A stretch of 7,124 bases of DNA from Clostridia bacterium (GCA_017629925.1 JAGBWH010000209.1:1-7124); one strand, 5' to 3'; numbered from the stretch's first letter, positions 1-5,310 are shown. Notes: generated by a model not told the origin, from the letters alone. Numbers and translations: made by a program.

Positions 1-707
1 CCTGTAAAGAGATCTGTCAGCACGTCTCTGCCACAGCAAAGAGACACCAGCGCCACCGTACCCATCAGGGAGACGGGGATATGCCAAGTAATCACGCGAC
101 GCGCCAGCAAATATGCAAAGCCGAGCAAGAGTGCCACAGCACAAGTTTCGCCAATCATGCCACCGTAAGTACCAAGGAGCATTTGTAGGGGCGAAACGGC
201 TGCATCAAGACCTTCATCCAATTGTGTTAAAGGGGTGGCGCCTGTGACCATATCCACGCCAAAGAGGGATGAAAAATTGGATACAGGTGCGATGAGATCA
301 CTTGCAAATGCCACAAATAGTACGATTCGTCCCACTACGGCAGGGTTAGCAAAGTTTGCCCCAAGCCCGCCAAAGAGACATTTGACCACCACAATGGCAA
401 CAACAGAGCCGAGTGCGGCTTCCCATAAAGGCATCGTCGAAGGCAGGTTGAGTGCCAAAATGAGGCCTGTTACCATAGCGGACAGGTCACCGACGGTGGT
501 TTCCTTGTGGCAAGCCAAAGTAAAGAGATATTCGCTGAGCACGGCGGCACCGATGCAGGTGGCAATGACGGCTAAACTACGCCAGCCAAACAGCACAACA
601 CCCGCCAGCACAGCAGGCAAAAGCGCAATCAACACATCCCCCATCACCTTTTGGGTGGTACGGGTGGAAAGGATATGTGGACCCGCAGAAACAGTTAATT
701 TATTCAT
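1..707 (-). CDS. rnfD: RnfD, ion-translocating oxidoreductase subunit D (N-terminal 235 residues, runs off the window)
   Basis: Membrane subunit of the Rnf complex, which couples electron flow from reduced ferredoxin to NAD+ with ion export. The frame is open from ATG at 707 to the left edge with no stop, so the C-terminus is missing. The visible part is highly hydrophobic, with membrane segments near residues 24-42, 45-66, 98-112, 123-138, 186-203 and 211-226. A VTGATPLT stretch at 154-161 matches the family's covalent flavin site; Thr158 would carry FMN by phosphoester linkage. GANFANPAVVGR at 116-127 is also typical of NqrB/RnfD proteins. A GAAAGGA ribosome binding site lies about 11 nt upstream. 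The gene follows rnfC after only 18 nt, as in clostridial rnfCDGEAB operons, so rnfG and the other genes are expected beyond the left edge. Known: family and flavin site. Inferred: continuation of the operon. Confidence 0.93.
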   Translation of the reverse strand, partial: MNKLTVSAGPHILSTRTTQKVMGDVLIALLPAVLAGVVLFGWRSLAVIATCIGAAVLSEYLFTLACHKETTVGDLSAMVTGLILALNLPSTMPLWEAALGSVVAIVVVKCLFGGLGANFANPAVVGRIVLFVAFASDLIAPVSNFSSLFGVDMVTGATPLTQLDEGLDAAVSPLQMLLGTYGGMIGETCAVALLLGFAYLLARRVITWHIPVSLMGTVALVSLCCGRDVLTDLFT

Positions 708-725
708 TTTATCCACAGTCCTTTC

Positions 726-2021
726 TTAAGATTTTTTCTTGCGCGCGGCAAGTTGTCTTTTCGCCAATTTATTGGTCACCGTCAAATGGCGTTTGGCGGG
801 ACAGACAAAGGAGCAACAACCGCATTCCATACACAAATTGACTTTGAGTTTCTCCAGCGCATCCCAATCCTCTAACGCATAGGCGCGCGCCATTTCCTTG
901 GGATTCAGGTGAAAGGGGCAATGGTTGATGCAATTTCCGCAACTGATACAAGCCGTTTGCTTTTTCACCCTTGTTTCTTTTTCGGTGAGTGCCAAAATGG
1001 CGTTGGTATTTTTCAGGATAGGCAACTCGGTGGAGGGGACAGCCACACCCATCATAGGACCACCGTAGAGCACCTCTTTAGGCTCGCACACAAACCCACC
1101 GCAAAACTGAAAGACGTCCTGCATGGGCGTACCAATCGGTACAATGACATTTTTAGGCTCTTTTACTGCGCCACCGTCTACGGTGACACATTTTTCCACC
1201 AAAGGCATACCCGTTTCCATATAGTGAGCGAGGAATGCCAAGGTGGTGACATTCATCACAACAGCTCCGACGTCAATGGGCAGTTTCCCTTCGGGCACAA
1301 CACGCCCGATGGTGTGATAAATCAGCACCTTTTCGCCCCCTTGGGGATAGACGGGAGGCAACGCCTTCACTTCCACGCCAAGCGGTGCCTGTGCGGTGAG
1401 TTTTTTAATACATTCGGCTTTGTTGGACTCCACACCGATGATGACTCTGCCGGGATTTAGATACTGACGAATGAGTGCAATACCGGCAAAAAGACTGTCG
1501 GTATCATCCAGCATGGTGCGGGTGTCGGAGGTGATATAAGGCTCACATTCGGCACCGTTGATGATAAGAGCATCAAAGGGTTTATCGCCAATAGAAAGTT
1601 TCACCGAGGTGGGAAATCCTGCCCCACCAAGTCCGACAGCTCCGCTTTCGCGGACGGCAGAAATGAAACTTTCTTTATCACAAACATCAGGTTTTTTGAC
1701 ACCTTCCCACACCCTTTGTTCGCCATCGGTTTGAATGGTGACAGCCATAGAGGGGCCACCGGACATCCAAATCTCGTCAAGGGATTTTACCGTGCCGGAC
1801 ACGCTGCTATGTATGGGAGCAGACACAAATCCGCCCGCCTCGGCAATTGGTTGCCCTACTGCCACTACATCACCAGGTTTAACAATTGCCTTCGCAGGCG
1901 CACCAATGTGCATGGAAAGGGGGATGGTGACCTGTTTTGGCACCGGCAACCGCACGGGTGAAAGGGAGGCGGTATGCTTGCGGTGGGGTACGTGCGCCCC
2001 AGGCATTCTAAATGGAAACAT
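726..2021 (-). CDS. rnfC: RnfC, electron transport complex subunit C (NADH/FMN-binding, two 4Fe-4S clusters)
   Basis: Peripheral cytoplasmic Rnf subunit that exchanges electrons with NAD(H). The 431-residue protein is of normal length for a clostridial RnfC. Residues 1-105 form the N-terminal barrel-sandwich (lipoyl-like) region. GLGGAGFPT at 130-138 and NGAECEPY at 155-162 match the flavin/NADH-binding region shared with complex I NuoF. Two ferredoxin-type clusters follow: Cys358, 361, 364, 368 and Cys397, 400, 403, 407, both CxxCxxCxxxCP. The C-terminus is basic (RKKKS). The open frame extends to 2153, but that extension covers the promoter and its translation looks non-coding. I place the start at 2021 because AGGCAGGA lies 7 nt upstream and MFPFRMPGAHVPHRKH is the usual RnfC N-terminus. 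It is first in the operon and is followed by rnfD. Confidence 0.96.
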   Translation of the reverse strand: MFPFRMPGAHVPHRKHTASLSPVRLPVPKQVTIPLSMHIGAPAKAIVKPGDVVAVGQPIAEAGGFVSAPIHSSVSGTVKSLDEIWMSGGPSMAVTIQTDGEQRVWEGVKKPDVCDKESFISAVRESGAVGLGGAGFPTSVKLSIGDKPFDALIINGAECEPYITSDTRTMLDDTDSLFAGIALIRQYLNPGRVIIGVESNKAECIKKLTAQAPLGVEVKALPPVYPQGGEKVLIYHTIGRVVPEGKLPIDVGAVVMNVTTLAFLAHYMETGMPLVEKCVTVDGGAVKEPKNVIVPIGTPMQDVFQFCGGFVCEPKEVLYGGPMMGVAVPSTELPILKNTNAILALTEKETRVKKQTACISCGNCINHCPFHLNPKEMARAYALEDWDALEKLKVNLCMECGCCSFVCPAKRHLTVTNKLAKRQLAARKKKS

Positions 2022-2045
2022 GACGTTTTCCTGCCTTTCATTTGG

Positions 2046-2088
2046 TTTGCTTTTGCAAAATATAGGTATATATTTCCTTTTGAGCAAA
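2046..2088 (-). promoter_or_regulatory. Stem-loop in the rnfC 5' leader
   Basis: The leader between the predicted transcription start (near 2118) and rnfC is about 97 nt. It contains an inner hairpin, AAATATA (2058-2064) with TATATTT (2069-2075) and a 4-nt loop. An outer 6-bp stem pairs TTTGCT (2046-2051) with AGCAAA (2083-2088). It has no U-run and no riboswitch motif I recognise. It may affect mRNA stability or translation; this is inference. Confidence 0.35.
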
Positions 2089-2124
2089 GCATAAGAGTAT
2101 CGAAATATAACAGATATATAAACG

Positions 2125-2153
2125 ATTATAACACGTACGCGCGAAAAAGTCAA
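2125..2153 (-). promoter_or_regulatory. Sigma-A type promoter of the rnf operon
   Basis: On the minus strand, -35 TTGACT (2148-2153) and -10 TATAAT (2125-2130) are separated by exactly 17 bp. The spacer includes a CGCGCGTACGTG stretch containing the palindrome CGTACG (2134-2139). The site lies inside the upstream open extension of rnfC, which argues for the start at 2021. I see no convincing Rex-type operator (TTGTTAA-N4-TTAACAA). Confidence 0.8.
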
Positions 2154-2254
2154 TCTTTATTGTAAAATCGACTATTTACACGCCCTATCCGCAAAAACAC
2201 CGCCACCATCTTTACCATCTCAAAAGGATAGATTCATTACGTTTGTTTACGTCA

Positions 2255-2325
2255 AAAAGCCCCCCTTTTCACGTTGGCGCAGTTGAGAAAATGGTCCAAA
2301 TTGCGCCAATCAAGAGGGGGGTTTT
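2255..2325 (-). terminator. Rho-independent terminator after the nitroreductase gene, possibly bidirectional
   Basis: CCCCCC plus TTTT (2260-2269) pairs with AAGAGGGGGG (2312-2321) through one G-T wobble. After a small internal loop, TTGGCGCA (2274-2281) pairs with TGCGCCAA (2302-2309). The apical loop is about 14 nt. On the minus strand the stem is followed by a T5 run (complement of 2255-2259), which fits termination of the nitroreductase transcript about 40 nt past its stop. The plus-strand side also has T4 and T5 runs, so it could stop transcripts from either direction. Confidence 0.82.
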
Positions 2326-2364
2326 GCAATTTTTATATATTTTTGGCTTAAAAAATAATATGTT

Positions 2365-2889
2365 TTAGCCCAAAAAATCGACAAGTTCTTCTTTAGTTTT
2401 GCGATTTTTGGGGCGAAGTTCATCCAAAGGGTAACCGAGTGTGATCAGCAAACGTACCGTACCGTCCAGACCACATACGGTGGCGATTTTTTTACCATCA
2501 AACCACCCGAGTATGCAAGAGCCAAGACCTTGAGAGGACGCCTCGGCGGTGAGATATGCAGCAAGAATGCCAATATCCATAGAGCGATAGTCGTTTTGTT
2601 TGATTTTCGCACCGAACGCCGCTCTTTTGACATAAGGTTTTTCAGAGATCACAAGCAAAATCGGCGCATCACTTGCAAATCCATTGATGCCCACGTCCTG
2701 AGCGAGTTTTGCTACCTCGCTCGCTTTTTCGCCCCTGCAAACCGTGATATGGTAGGGTTGCCCATTGCAAGCAGAAGGCGCAAGTATCCCTGCCTCCAAA
2801 ATGGCGTCCAGTTTCTGCGCTTCTACCTCTCTTTTGGCATCATATTTGCGACACGAATAACGCGTTTGTGCAACTCTTAAAAAATCCAT
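2365..2889 (-). CDS. Nitroreductase family protein (minimal clostridial type)
   Basis: FMN-dependent oxidoreductase of the nitroreductase superfamily; the physiological substrate cannot be read from sequence. The protein has 174 residues, at the short end for the family. RYSCRKY at 10-16 supplies the usual Arg10/Ser12/Arg14 contacts to the FMN phosphate. APSACNGQPY at 37-46 and GLGSCILGWF at 121-130 are family signatures, and LLITLGYP at 147-154 with the basic stretch KNRKTKEE at 161-168 closes the FMN site. There is no signal peptide or membrane segment, so it is cytosolic. The start is supported by AAGGAG (2898-2903) 8 nt before ATG. It lies just downstream of the rhodanese-GNAT gene on the same strand and is probably co-transcribed. 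A strong terminator follows its stop. Confidence 0.92.
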   Translation of the reverse strand: MDFLRVAQTRYSCRKYDAKREVEAQKLDAILEAGILAPSACNGQPYHITVCRGEKASEVAKLAQDVGINGFASDAPILLVISEKPYVKRAAFGAKIKQNDYRSMDIGILAAYLTAEASSQGLGSCILGWFDGKKIATVCGLDGTVRLLITLGYPLDELRPKNRKTKEELVDFLG

Positions 2890-3773
2890 ACGTTCGTCTC
2901 CTTAGTGATTGTGATAAATTTCGGGGTATCAGTGAAGGATTTTATCAAACGCCATACGGTCACCATTACTTGAATGACGGTACCGCAATAGGAAAATCCG
3001 TTCTTTTTCAAAATGTGTTGCATACGCTTGTTTGCCTCGTCGGTGTCAATTCGAAGGTTGAAAATACCTCTATCAAGGCAAAAGTGAGCCACAAGTGAAA
3101 AGGCTTTGTCGGCGAGCCCTTTACCTCTAAAATCACCGCCAATTCCCATGCGATGCACCACGGCATAGGGCAAGTCAGAATGCCATGCGCCTTTGACTTT
3201 GGGATAAGCCGGATCCCCATCAAAACCGATATACATATACCCTGCTATCTGCTCATCCACCAAAAGCACATACCCATTGCCTTCTTCGATATCATTTTGA
3301 ACGTCCGTGTGGTCGGGATATCCGTCCGGCCATTGCACAAATCCTTGCTCACGTTGGAAGTCTCGCGCGGAATGCAAAATATCCACCGCTGTGCTCGCAT
3401 CTGCCATTGTGGCTTGCCGCAATGTGATGGTGCGGTTGCCCTCTTTTGTGCAAATTGATGTTGTACCCGTAATGACTTCGTAGGGCCAATCCAGAATACC
3501 GCCGAATTCTTTGACGTGATTATATCCCAAGTCACAGAGGATTTCCGATGCCATTTTACTTCTGCGACCGCTTCTGCAATAGACCAAAATGAGTTGCTCT
3601 TGGCTGGGCAAAACATCCTCTGCCCTATCTTCCACCTCCTCAAGGTCGAGCAATACAGCACGCGGGATATGCCCTGCCTCATATTCATCTTGCCTGCGAA
3701 CGTCTAAGATGATATAGTTTTGCTTTGTGTCCATTAAGCGTTTGGCTTCTTTTTGGGTGATGATTTGATACAT
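2877..3773 (-). CDS. Rhodanese-like sulfurtransferase domain fused to a GNAT N-acetyltransferase; 3' end probably frameshifted
   Basis: A 298-residue two-domain protein. Residues 1-105 are a single rhodanese domain: LDVRRQDEYEAGHIPRA at 23-39 and the active-site loop CRSGRRS with Cys66, which would carry a persulfide. After a short linker, residues 114-266 are a GNAT domain. HRMGIGGDFRGKGLA at 207-221 contains the RxxGxA acetyl-CoA pyrophosphate loop, and NKRMQHILKKNGFSYCG at 248-264 is motif B. The acceptor substrate is unknown. The last 30 or so residues (from about Ile267) do not look like a GNAT. Reading the DNA in the -1 frame from about 2982 instead gives YRHSSNGDRMAFDKILH and a TGA at 2929-2931. 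That is a typical GNAT ending, and it removes the 13-bp overlap with the nitroreductase. The start has AAAGGCG 8 nt upstream and the rhodanese begins immediately. Domain calls are firm; the frameshift is inferred. Confidence 0.88.
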   Translation of the reverse strand: MYQIITQKEAKRLMDTKQNYIILDVRRQDEYEAGHIPRAVLLDLEEVEDRAEDVLPSQEQLILVYCRSGRRSKMASEILCDLGYNHVKEFGGILDWPYEVITGTTSICTKEGNRTITLRQATMADASTAVDILHSARDFQREQGFVQWPDGYPDHTDVQNDIEEGNGYVLLVDEQIAGYMYIGFDGDPAYPKVKGAWHSDLPYAVVHRMGIGGDFRGKGLADKAFSLVAHFCLDRGIFNLRIDTDEANKRMQHILKKNGFSYCGTVIQVMVTVWRLIKSFTDTPKFITITKETNVWIF

Positions 3774-3838
3774 ACTGTATTCGCCTTTCTATGTCTTGGC
3801 CGGTCAAAAAAATATTTTCGCGACGATCATTGGTTTAT

Positions 3839-3880
3839 CCCCCATATTTTTAGAAAAATACAGGGGGTTTTTGGTTTTTT
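3839..3880 (+). terminator. Plus-strand terminator-like hairpin with no plus-strand gene upstream
   Basis: CCCCC (3839-3843) pairs with GGGGG (3863-3867), and TATTTTT (3845-3851) pairs with AAAAATA (3854-3860). The loop is tiny and there is a 1x2 internal bulge. The stem is followed on the plus strand by TTTTTGGTTTTTT (3868-3880), the layout of a rho-independent terminator. On the minus strand no T-run follows. Upstream on the plus strand there is only the antisense of the rhodanese-GNAT gene. Confidence 0.6.
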
Positions 3881-4148
3881 CAGCGATTTTGGTAGTGATT
3901 TTGCGATAAAATATGGTCTGCAATATATTCGAAAGCAAGAATAAATGGTTTGCGTGTTCTCCCCCGCTCAAAAAAAGCGTGATATCCATTTCAAAAGAGG
4001 TATATCTCCCTCGCGCATACCTGTCTTTTTGCTATTGAGATTTTCCCAACTCGCACGAAAAAATTGCGGACGGGGATGCTCGGAACGGGGAATAGAATGG
4101 CAAAGAGACATGGCAATGCACTTGGCGGTTTTCATGATTGGCACTCTC

Positions 4149-4177
4149 ATCATACCATATACCCGCAAAAATAGCAA
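4149..4177 (-). promoter_or_regulatory. Candidate extended -10 promoter, minus strand
   Basis: On the minus strand, TTGCTA (4172-4177) and TATGAT (4149-4154) are separated by 17 bp, and TG sits one base before the -10, giving an extended -10. It would start a transcript near 4142 running toward the rhodanese-GNAT gene with a leader of about 370 nt, or a separate small RNA. This is pattern-based inference. Confidence 0.45.
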
Positions 4178-4213
4178 GAAAAAACCCAAAATTCCCACTT
4201 GACTTTCTTTTGC

Positions 4214-4242
4214 TTGACAAACCCTATTTTTTCGACTATACT
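4214..4242 (+). promoter_or_regulatory. Sigma-A type promoter of the antitoxin-doc operon
   Basis: Perfect -35 TTGACA (4214-4219), 17-bp spacer and -10 TATACT (4237-4242). The predicted start near 4249 leaves about 20 nt before the first gene, enough to hold its AGGAGG site (4254-4259). A weak AT-rich inverted repeat, ATTTTT (4226-4231) with AAAAAT (4243-4248), straddles the -10 and could be an operator, but it is too simple to assert. Confidence 0.85.
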
Positions 4243-4269
4243 AAAAATAAAACAGGAGGGAGATTTGCC

Positions 4270-4413
4270 ATGACAACAGATAAACAACCGCAAAACGAAG
4301 ATATCATACCCGTCATAGATCCCCAAAAGGAAGAAGAGCCAAGCGAGATCGTGCGCGTCGCCACCCAAATTTTGGAGCGTTTTCGCCTTGCTTTTGAGGA
4401 GTTAGCCAAATGA
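4270..4413 (+). CDS. Putative Doc antitoxin (47-residue protein)
   Basis: A 47-residue acidic protein directly upstream of a doc-type toxin gene. Its ATG is preceded by AGGAGG with a 10-nt gap, and its stop overlaps the doc start as ATGA (4410-4413), so the two are translationally coupled. Residues 1-24 are polar and Pro/Glu-rich and look disordered. Residues 25-47 (SEIVRVATQILERFRLAFEELAK) look like one amphipathic helix, resembling in character the C-terminal segment with which Phd blocks Doc. There is no visible N-terminal DNA-binding domain of the Phd/YefM kind (Phd itself is about 73 residues). The antitoxin role rests on position, coupling and the helix, not on a recognised domain. If correct, autoregulation would need another mechanism or partner. 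Confidence 0.72.
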   Translation: MTTDKQPQNEDIIPVIDPQKEEEPSEIVRVATQILERFRLAFEELAK

Positions 4414-4796
4414 AAAACATCAAATTAGAAGACGCCATGGCACTCCACGAATATCTTATCAAGGAAACAGGTGGCAATCCCGCCTTGCGAGACGAAGGAC
4501 TGCTCGCATCGGCCCTCGAGAGCGGATTTCTCACCTTTGACGGCATAGAACTTTACCCCACCATAGAAGAAAAAGGGGCAAGGCTCTGCCACTCGCTGGT
4601 CTCAAATCACGCCTTCGTGGATGGCAACAAGCGCATTGGCGTGCTGGCAATGCTGGTGTTTTTTGCCATCAATGGACTTGACATTTGCGCCACAGACCAA
4701 GATGTCATCCGGTTAGGTCTTTCTACTGCCTCCGGAGAATGGGGATACAACGAAGTGCTATCATGGGTGAACACCCATGTAAAACACGGAGGTTAA
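4410..4796 (+). CDS. doc: Death-on-curing (Doc) family toxin, Fic fold
   Basis: The 128-residue protein matches the length of Doc of phage P1 (126). The core motif is HAFVDGNKR at 67-75, the Doc version of the Fic motif: His67, Phe69, Asp71, Asn73, Lys74 and Arg75 are present. As in Doc, Lys replaces the glycine of classical AMP-transferring Fic proteins. P1 Doc phosphorylates elongation factor Tu and halts translation, and the same activity is inferred here. The upstream segment ALRDEGLLASALES at 25-38 and LYPTIEEKGARLCHSLVSNHAF at 48-69 are also Doc-typical. All motif residues are intact, so the gene is probably functional. It has no independent strong ribosome binding site and depends on coupling with the preceding 47-residue gene. 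It is the second gene of the only plus-strand operon in the window. Confidence 0.93.
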   Translation: MKNIKLEDAMALHEYLIKETGGNPALRDEGLLASALESGFLTFDGIELYPTIEEKGARLCHSLVSNHAFVDGNKRIGVLAMLVFFAINGLDICATDQDVIRLGLSTASGEWGYNEVLSWVNTHVKHGG

Positions 4797-4824
4797 GTAT
4801 TTCGTTTGCCACAAACAAGAAAAC

Positions 4825-4838
4825 AAAAAGCTGTATCA
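4825..4838 (+). repeat. Left terminal inverted repeat
   Basis: AAAAAGCTGTATCA, identical to the reverse complement of 5284-5297. It lies 28 nt after the doc stop. Read outward it gives TGATACAG followed by CTTTTTG, so it also supplies a T-run behind the adjoining 4841-4875 hairpin on the minus strand. Confidence 0.75.
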
Positions 4839-4840
4839 CA

Positions 4841-4875
4841 GGGGCTGTCGCAAATGCAAAATTTGCGACAGCCCC
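4841..4875. repeat. Perfect 15-bp hairpin GGGGCTGTCGCAAAT / ATTTGCGACAGCCCC
   Basis: The arms 4841-4855 and 4861-4875 are perfectly complementary around a 5-nt loop (4856-4860). On the plus strand no T-run follows, so it is a poor terminator for doc. On the minus strand CTTTTT comes 10 nt after the stem. The arm resembles terminal inverted repeats of insertion sequences, which could mean two ends brought together; that is inference. It may still act as an mRNA 3'-end stabiliser for doc. Confidence 0.75.
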
Positions 4876-4876
4876 A

Positions 4877-5051
4877 GCGATATAAATCCCTCGCGGGATT
4901 TGCGATATACGCTAATGCGTGCGATATATCTTCGATGCGATATGCCCTGCGGGGCGTGAGGGGATTTATATCATATCGCGCTGAGCATAGCGAAGCATAT
5001 CGCAACCGAGCAAAGCGAGGTTATATCGCATTCGCGAAGCGAATATATCGC
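4877..5051. repeat. Symmetric array of four GCGATAT and four ATATCGC repeats separated by mini-hairpins
   Basis: GCGATAT occurs at 4877, 4902, 4921 and 4937. Its reverse complement ATATCGC occurs at 4973, 4997, 5023 and 5045. Most intervals are themselves small inverted repeats: AAATCCC-TCGC-GGGATTT (4884-4901), ACGC-TAAT-GCGT (4909-4920), ATC-TTC-GAT (4928-4936), GCCC-TGCG-GGGC (4944-4955) and ATTCGC-GAA-GCGAAT (5030-5044). A long-range stem pairs GATATAAATCCC (4879-4890) with GGGATTTATATC (4961-4972). The whole is an imperfect palindrome of about 175 bp. Translations across it are low-complexity and should not be called genes. Confidence 0.8.
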
Positions 5052-5061
5052 CAAACAGAAA

Positions 5062-5206
5062 AAAGAGAGGACCTTTCGGCTACGAACCGATTTGTTCTCT
5101 CTTTCTATCGTTATAAGAACCTGCTACGCAGAACCTTGTTATTCGCTACGCTCATAATAAGGGCTTTGGCTTAGCCCGCCTATCATGCATTTGTCCAGAC
5201 AAATGC
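5062..5206. repeat. Second hairpin module with three GCTACG copies
   Basis: AAAGAGAG (5062-5069) pairs with CTCTCTTT (5097-5104), enclosing TCGG (5076-5079) with CCGA (5087-5090). Further stems are CTGC-TAC-GCAG (5121-5131), TTATT (5139-5143) with AATAA (5156-5160), GGGCT (5161-5165) with AGCCC (5173-5177), and a 9-bp perfect stem GCATTTGTC (5187-5195) with GACAAATGC (5198-5206). GCTACG recurs at 5079, 5123 and 5145. The motif GAGCNNAGCGA occurs at 4983-4993 and 5008-5018 in the first module and inverted at 5143-5153, linking the two modules. Confidence 0.65.
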
Positions 5207-5260
5207 GATGCTCGAACTTAGCAGATTTTTTAAATTCTCCGCTAAGAACATCACCCATTA

Positions 5261-5279
5261 GCGCATTTGCATTTTGCGC
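5261..5279. repeat. Right subterminal hairpin of the palindromic element
   Basis: GCGCA (5261-5265) pairs with TGCGC (5275-5279) around a 9-nt loop. With the adjoining right inverted repeat it gives hairpin, then TGATACAG, then CTTTTTT on the plus strand. This mirrors the arrangement at the left end. Confidence 0.55.
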
Positions 5280-5283
5280 GATT

Positions 5284-5297
5284 TGATACAGCTTTTT
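5284..5297 (-). repeat. Right terminal inverted repeat
   Basis: Reverse complement of 4825-4838 over all 14 bases. It lies 13 nt beyond the dehydrogenase stop, so the element abuts the 3' ends of both flanking genes and interrupts neither. Confidence 0.75.
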
Positions 5298-5310
5298 TAT
5301 TTGTGTGATA

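Larger units (their letters stand above)
3774..4213. other. Gene-poor intergenic region between divergent units
   Basis: No convincing gene lies in these roughly 440 bp. Short open frames exist on both strands but lack ribosome binding sites and recognisable domains. What can be supported is a strong hairpin with a T-run pointing along the plus strand (3839-3880), a candidate minus-strand promoter (4149-4177), and a near-palindrome TTGGCCGGTCAA (3796-3807) in the probable leader of the rhodanese-GNAT gene. That near-palindrome has one mismatched pair. The leader of the minus-strand unit could therefore be long. Confidence 0.6.
4825..5297. repeat. Palindrome-rich non-coding element bounded by 14-bp inverted repeats (MITE- or REP-cluster-like)
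   Basis: A block of about 473 bp lies between the doc stop and the dehydrogenase stop. AAAAAGCTGTATCA at 4825-4838 is repeated perfectly inverted at 5284-5297. Just inside each end is a hairpin (4841-4875 and 5261-5279). Between them are three hairpin-dense modules: the GCGATAT array (4877-5051), the GCTACG module (5062-5206) and a stem pairing CTTAGC (5217-5222) with GCTAAG (5241-5246). No credible gene or transposase is inside. I see no obvious target-site duplication flanking the repeats. It could be a non-autonomous mobile element or a piled-up set of REP-like repeats; the sequence alone does not decide. Confidence 0.72.

Noticed and set aside
235..729. Plus-strand open frame of 164 residues
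   Set aside because: It is antisense to rnfD, whose motifs and membrane pattern are clear.
2097..2130. Rex redox-repressor operator at the rnf promoter
   Set aside because: The AT-rich sequence around and downstream of the -10 does not match TTGTTAA-N4-TTAACAA.
2022..2153. Upstream extension of rnfC to a start at 2153
   Set aside because: It covers the -35/-10 promoter and leader, has no ribosome binding site, and gives an unusual Tyr/Ile-rich N-terminus. The start at 2021 has AGGCAGGA and the family N-terminus.
3774..4142. T-box, riboswitch or 6S RNA in the rhodanese-GNAT leader
   Set aside because: I found no T-box AGGGTGGNACCGCG-type motif and no riboswitch core or 6S-like closing stem that I could confirm by eye.
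3968..4198. Minus-strand open frame of 76 residues and the overlapping frame at 3804-3989
   Set aside because: Neither has a ribosome binding site or recognised domain, and the second runs through the 3839-3867 hairpin. I could not support a broken gene joining them.
4806..5174. Long plus-strand open frame of 122 residues through the repeat element
   Set aside because: It lacks a ribosome binding site, and its Arg/Ala/Tyr-rich translation follows directly from the GCGATAT and hairpin repeats. It is an artefact of the palindromic DNA.
4804..5310. Target-site duplication flanking the palindromic element
   Set aside because: The flanks before 4825 and after 5297 show no shared direct repeat. 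The similar CACAAA and CACACAAAT stretches are inverted, not direct.
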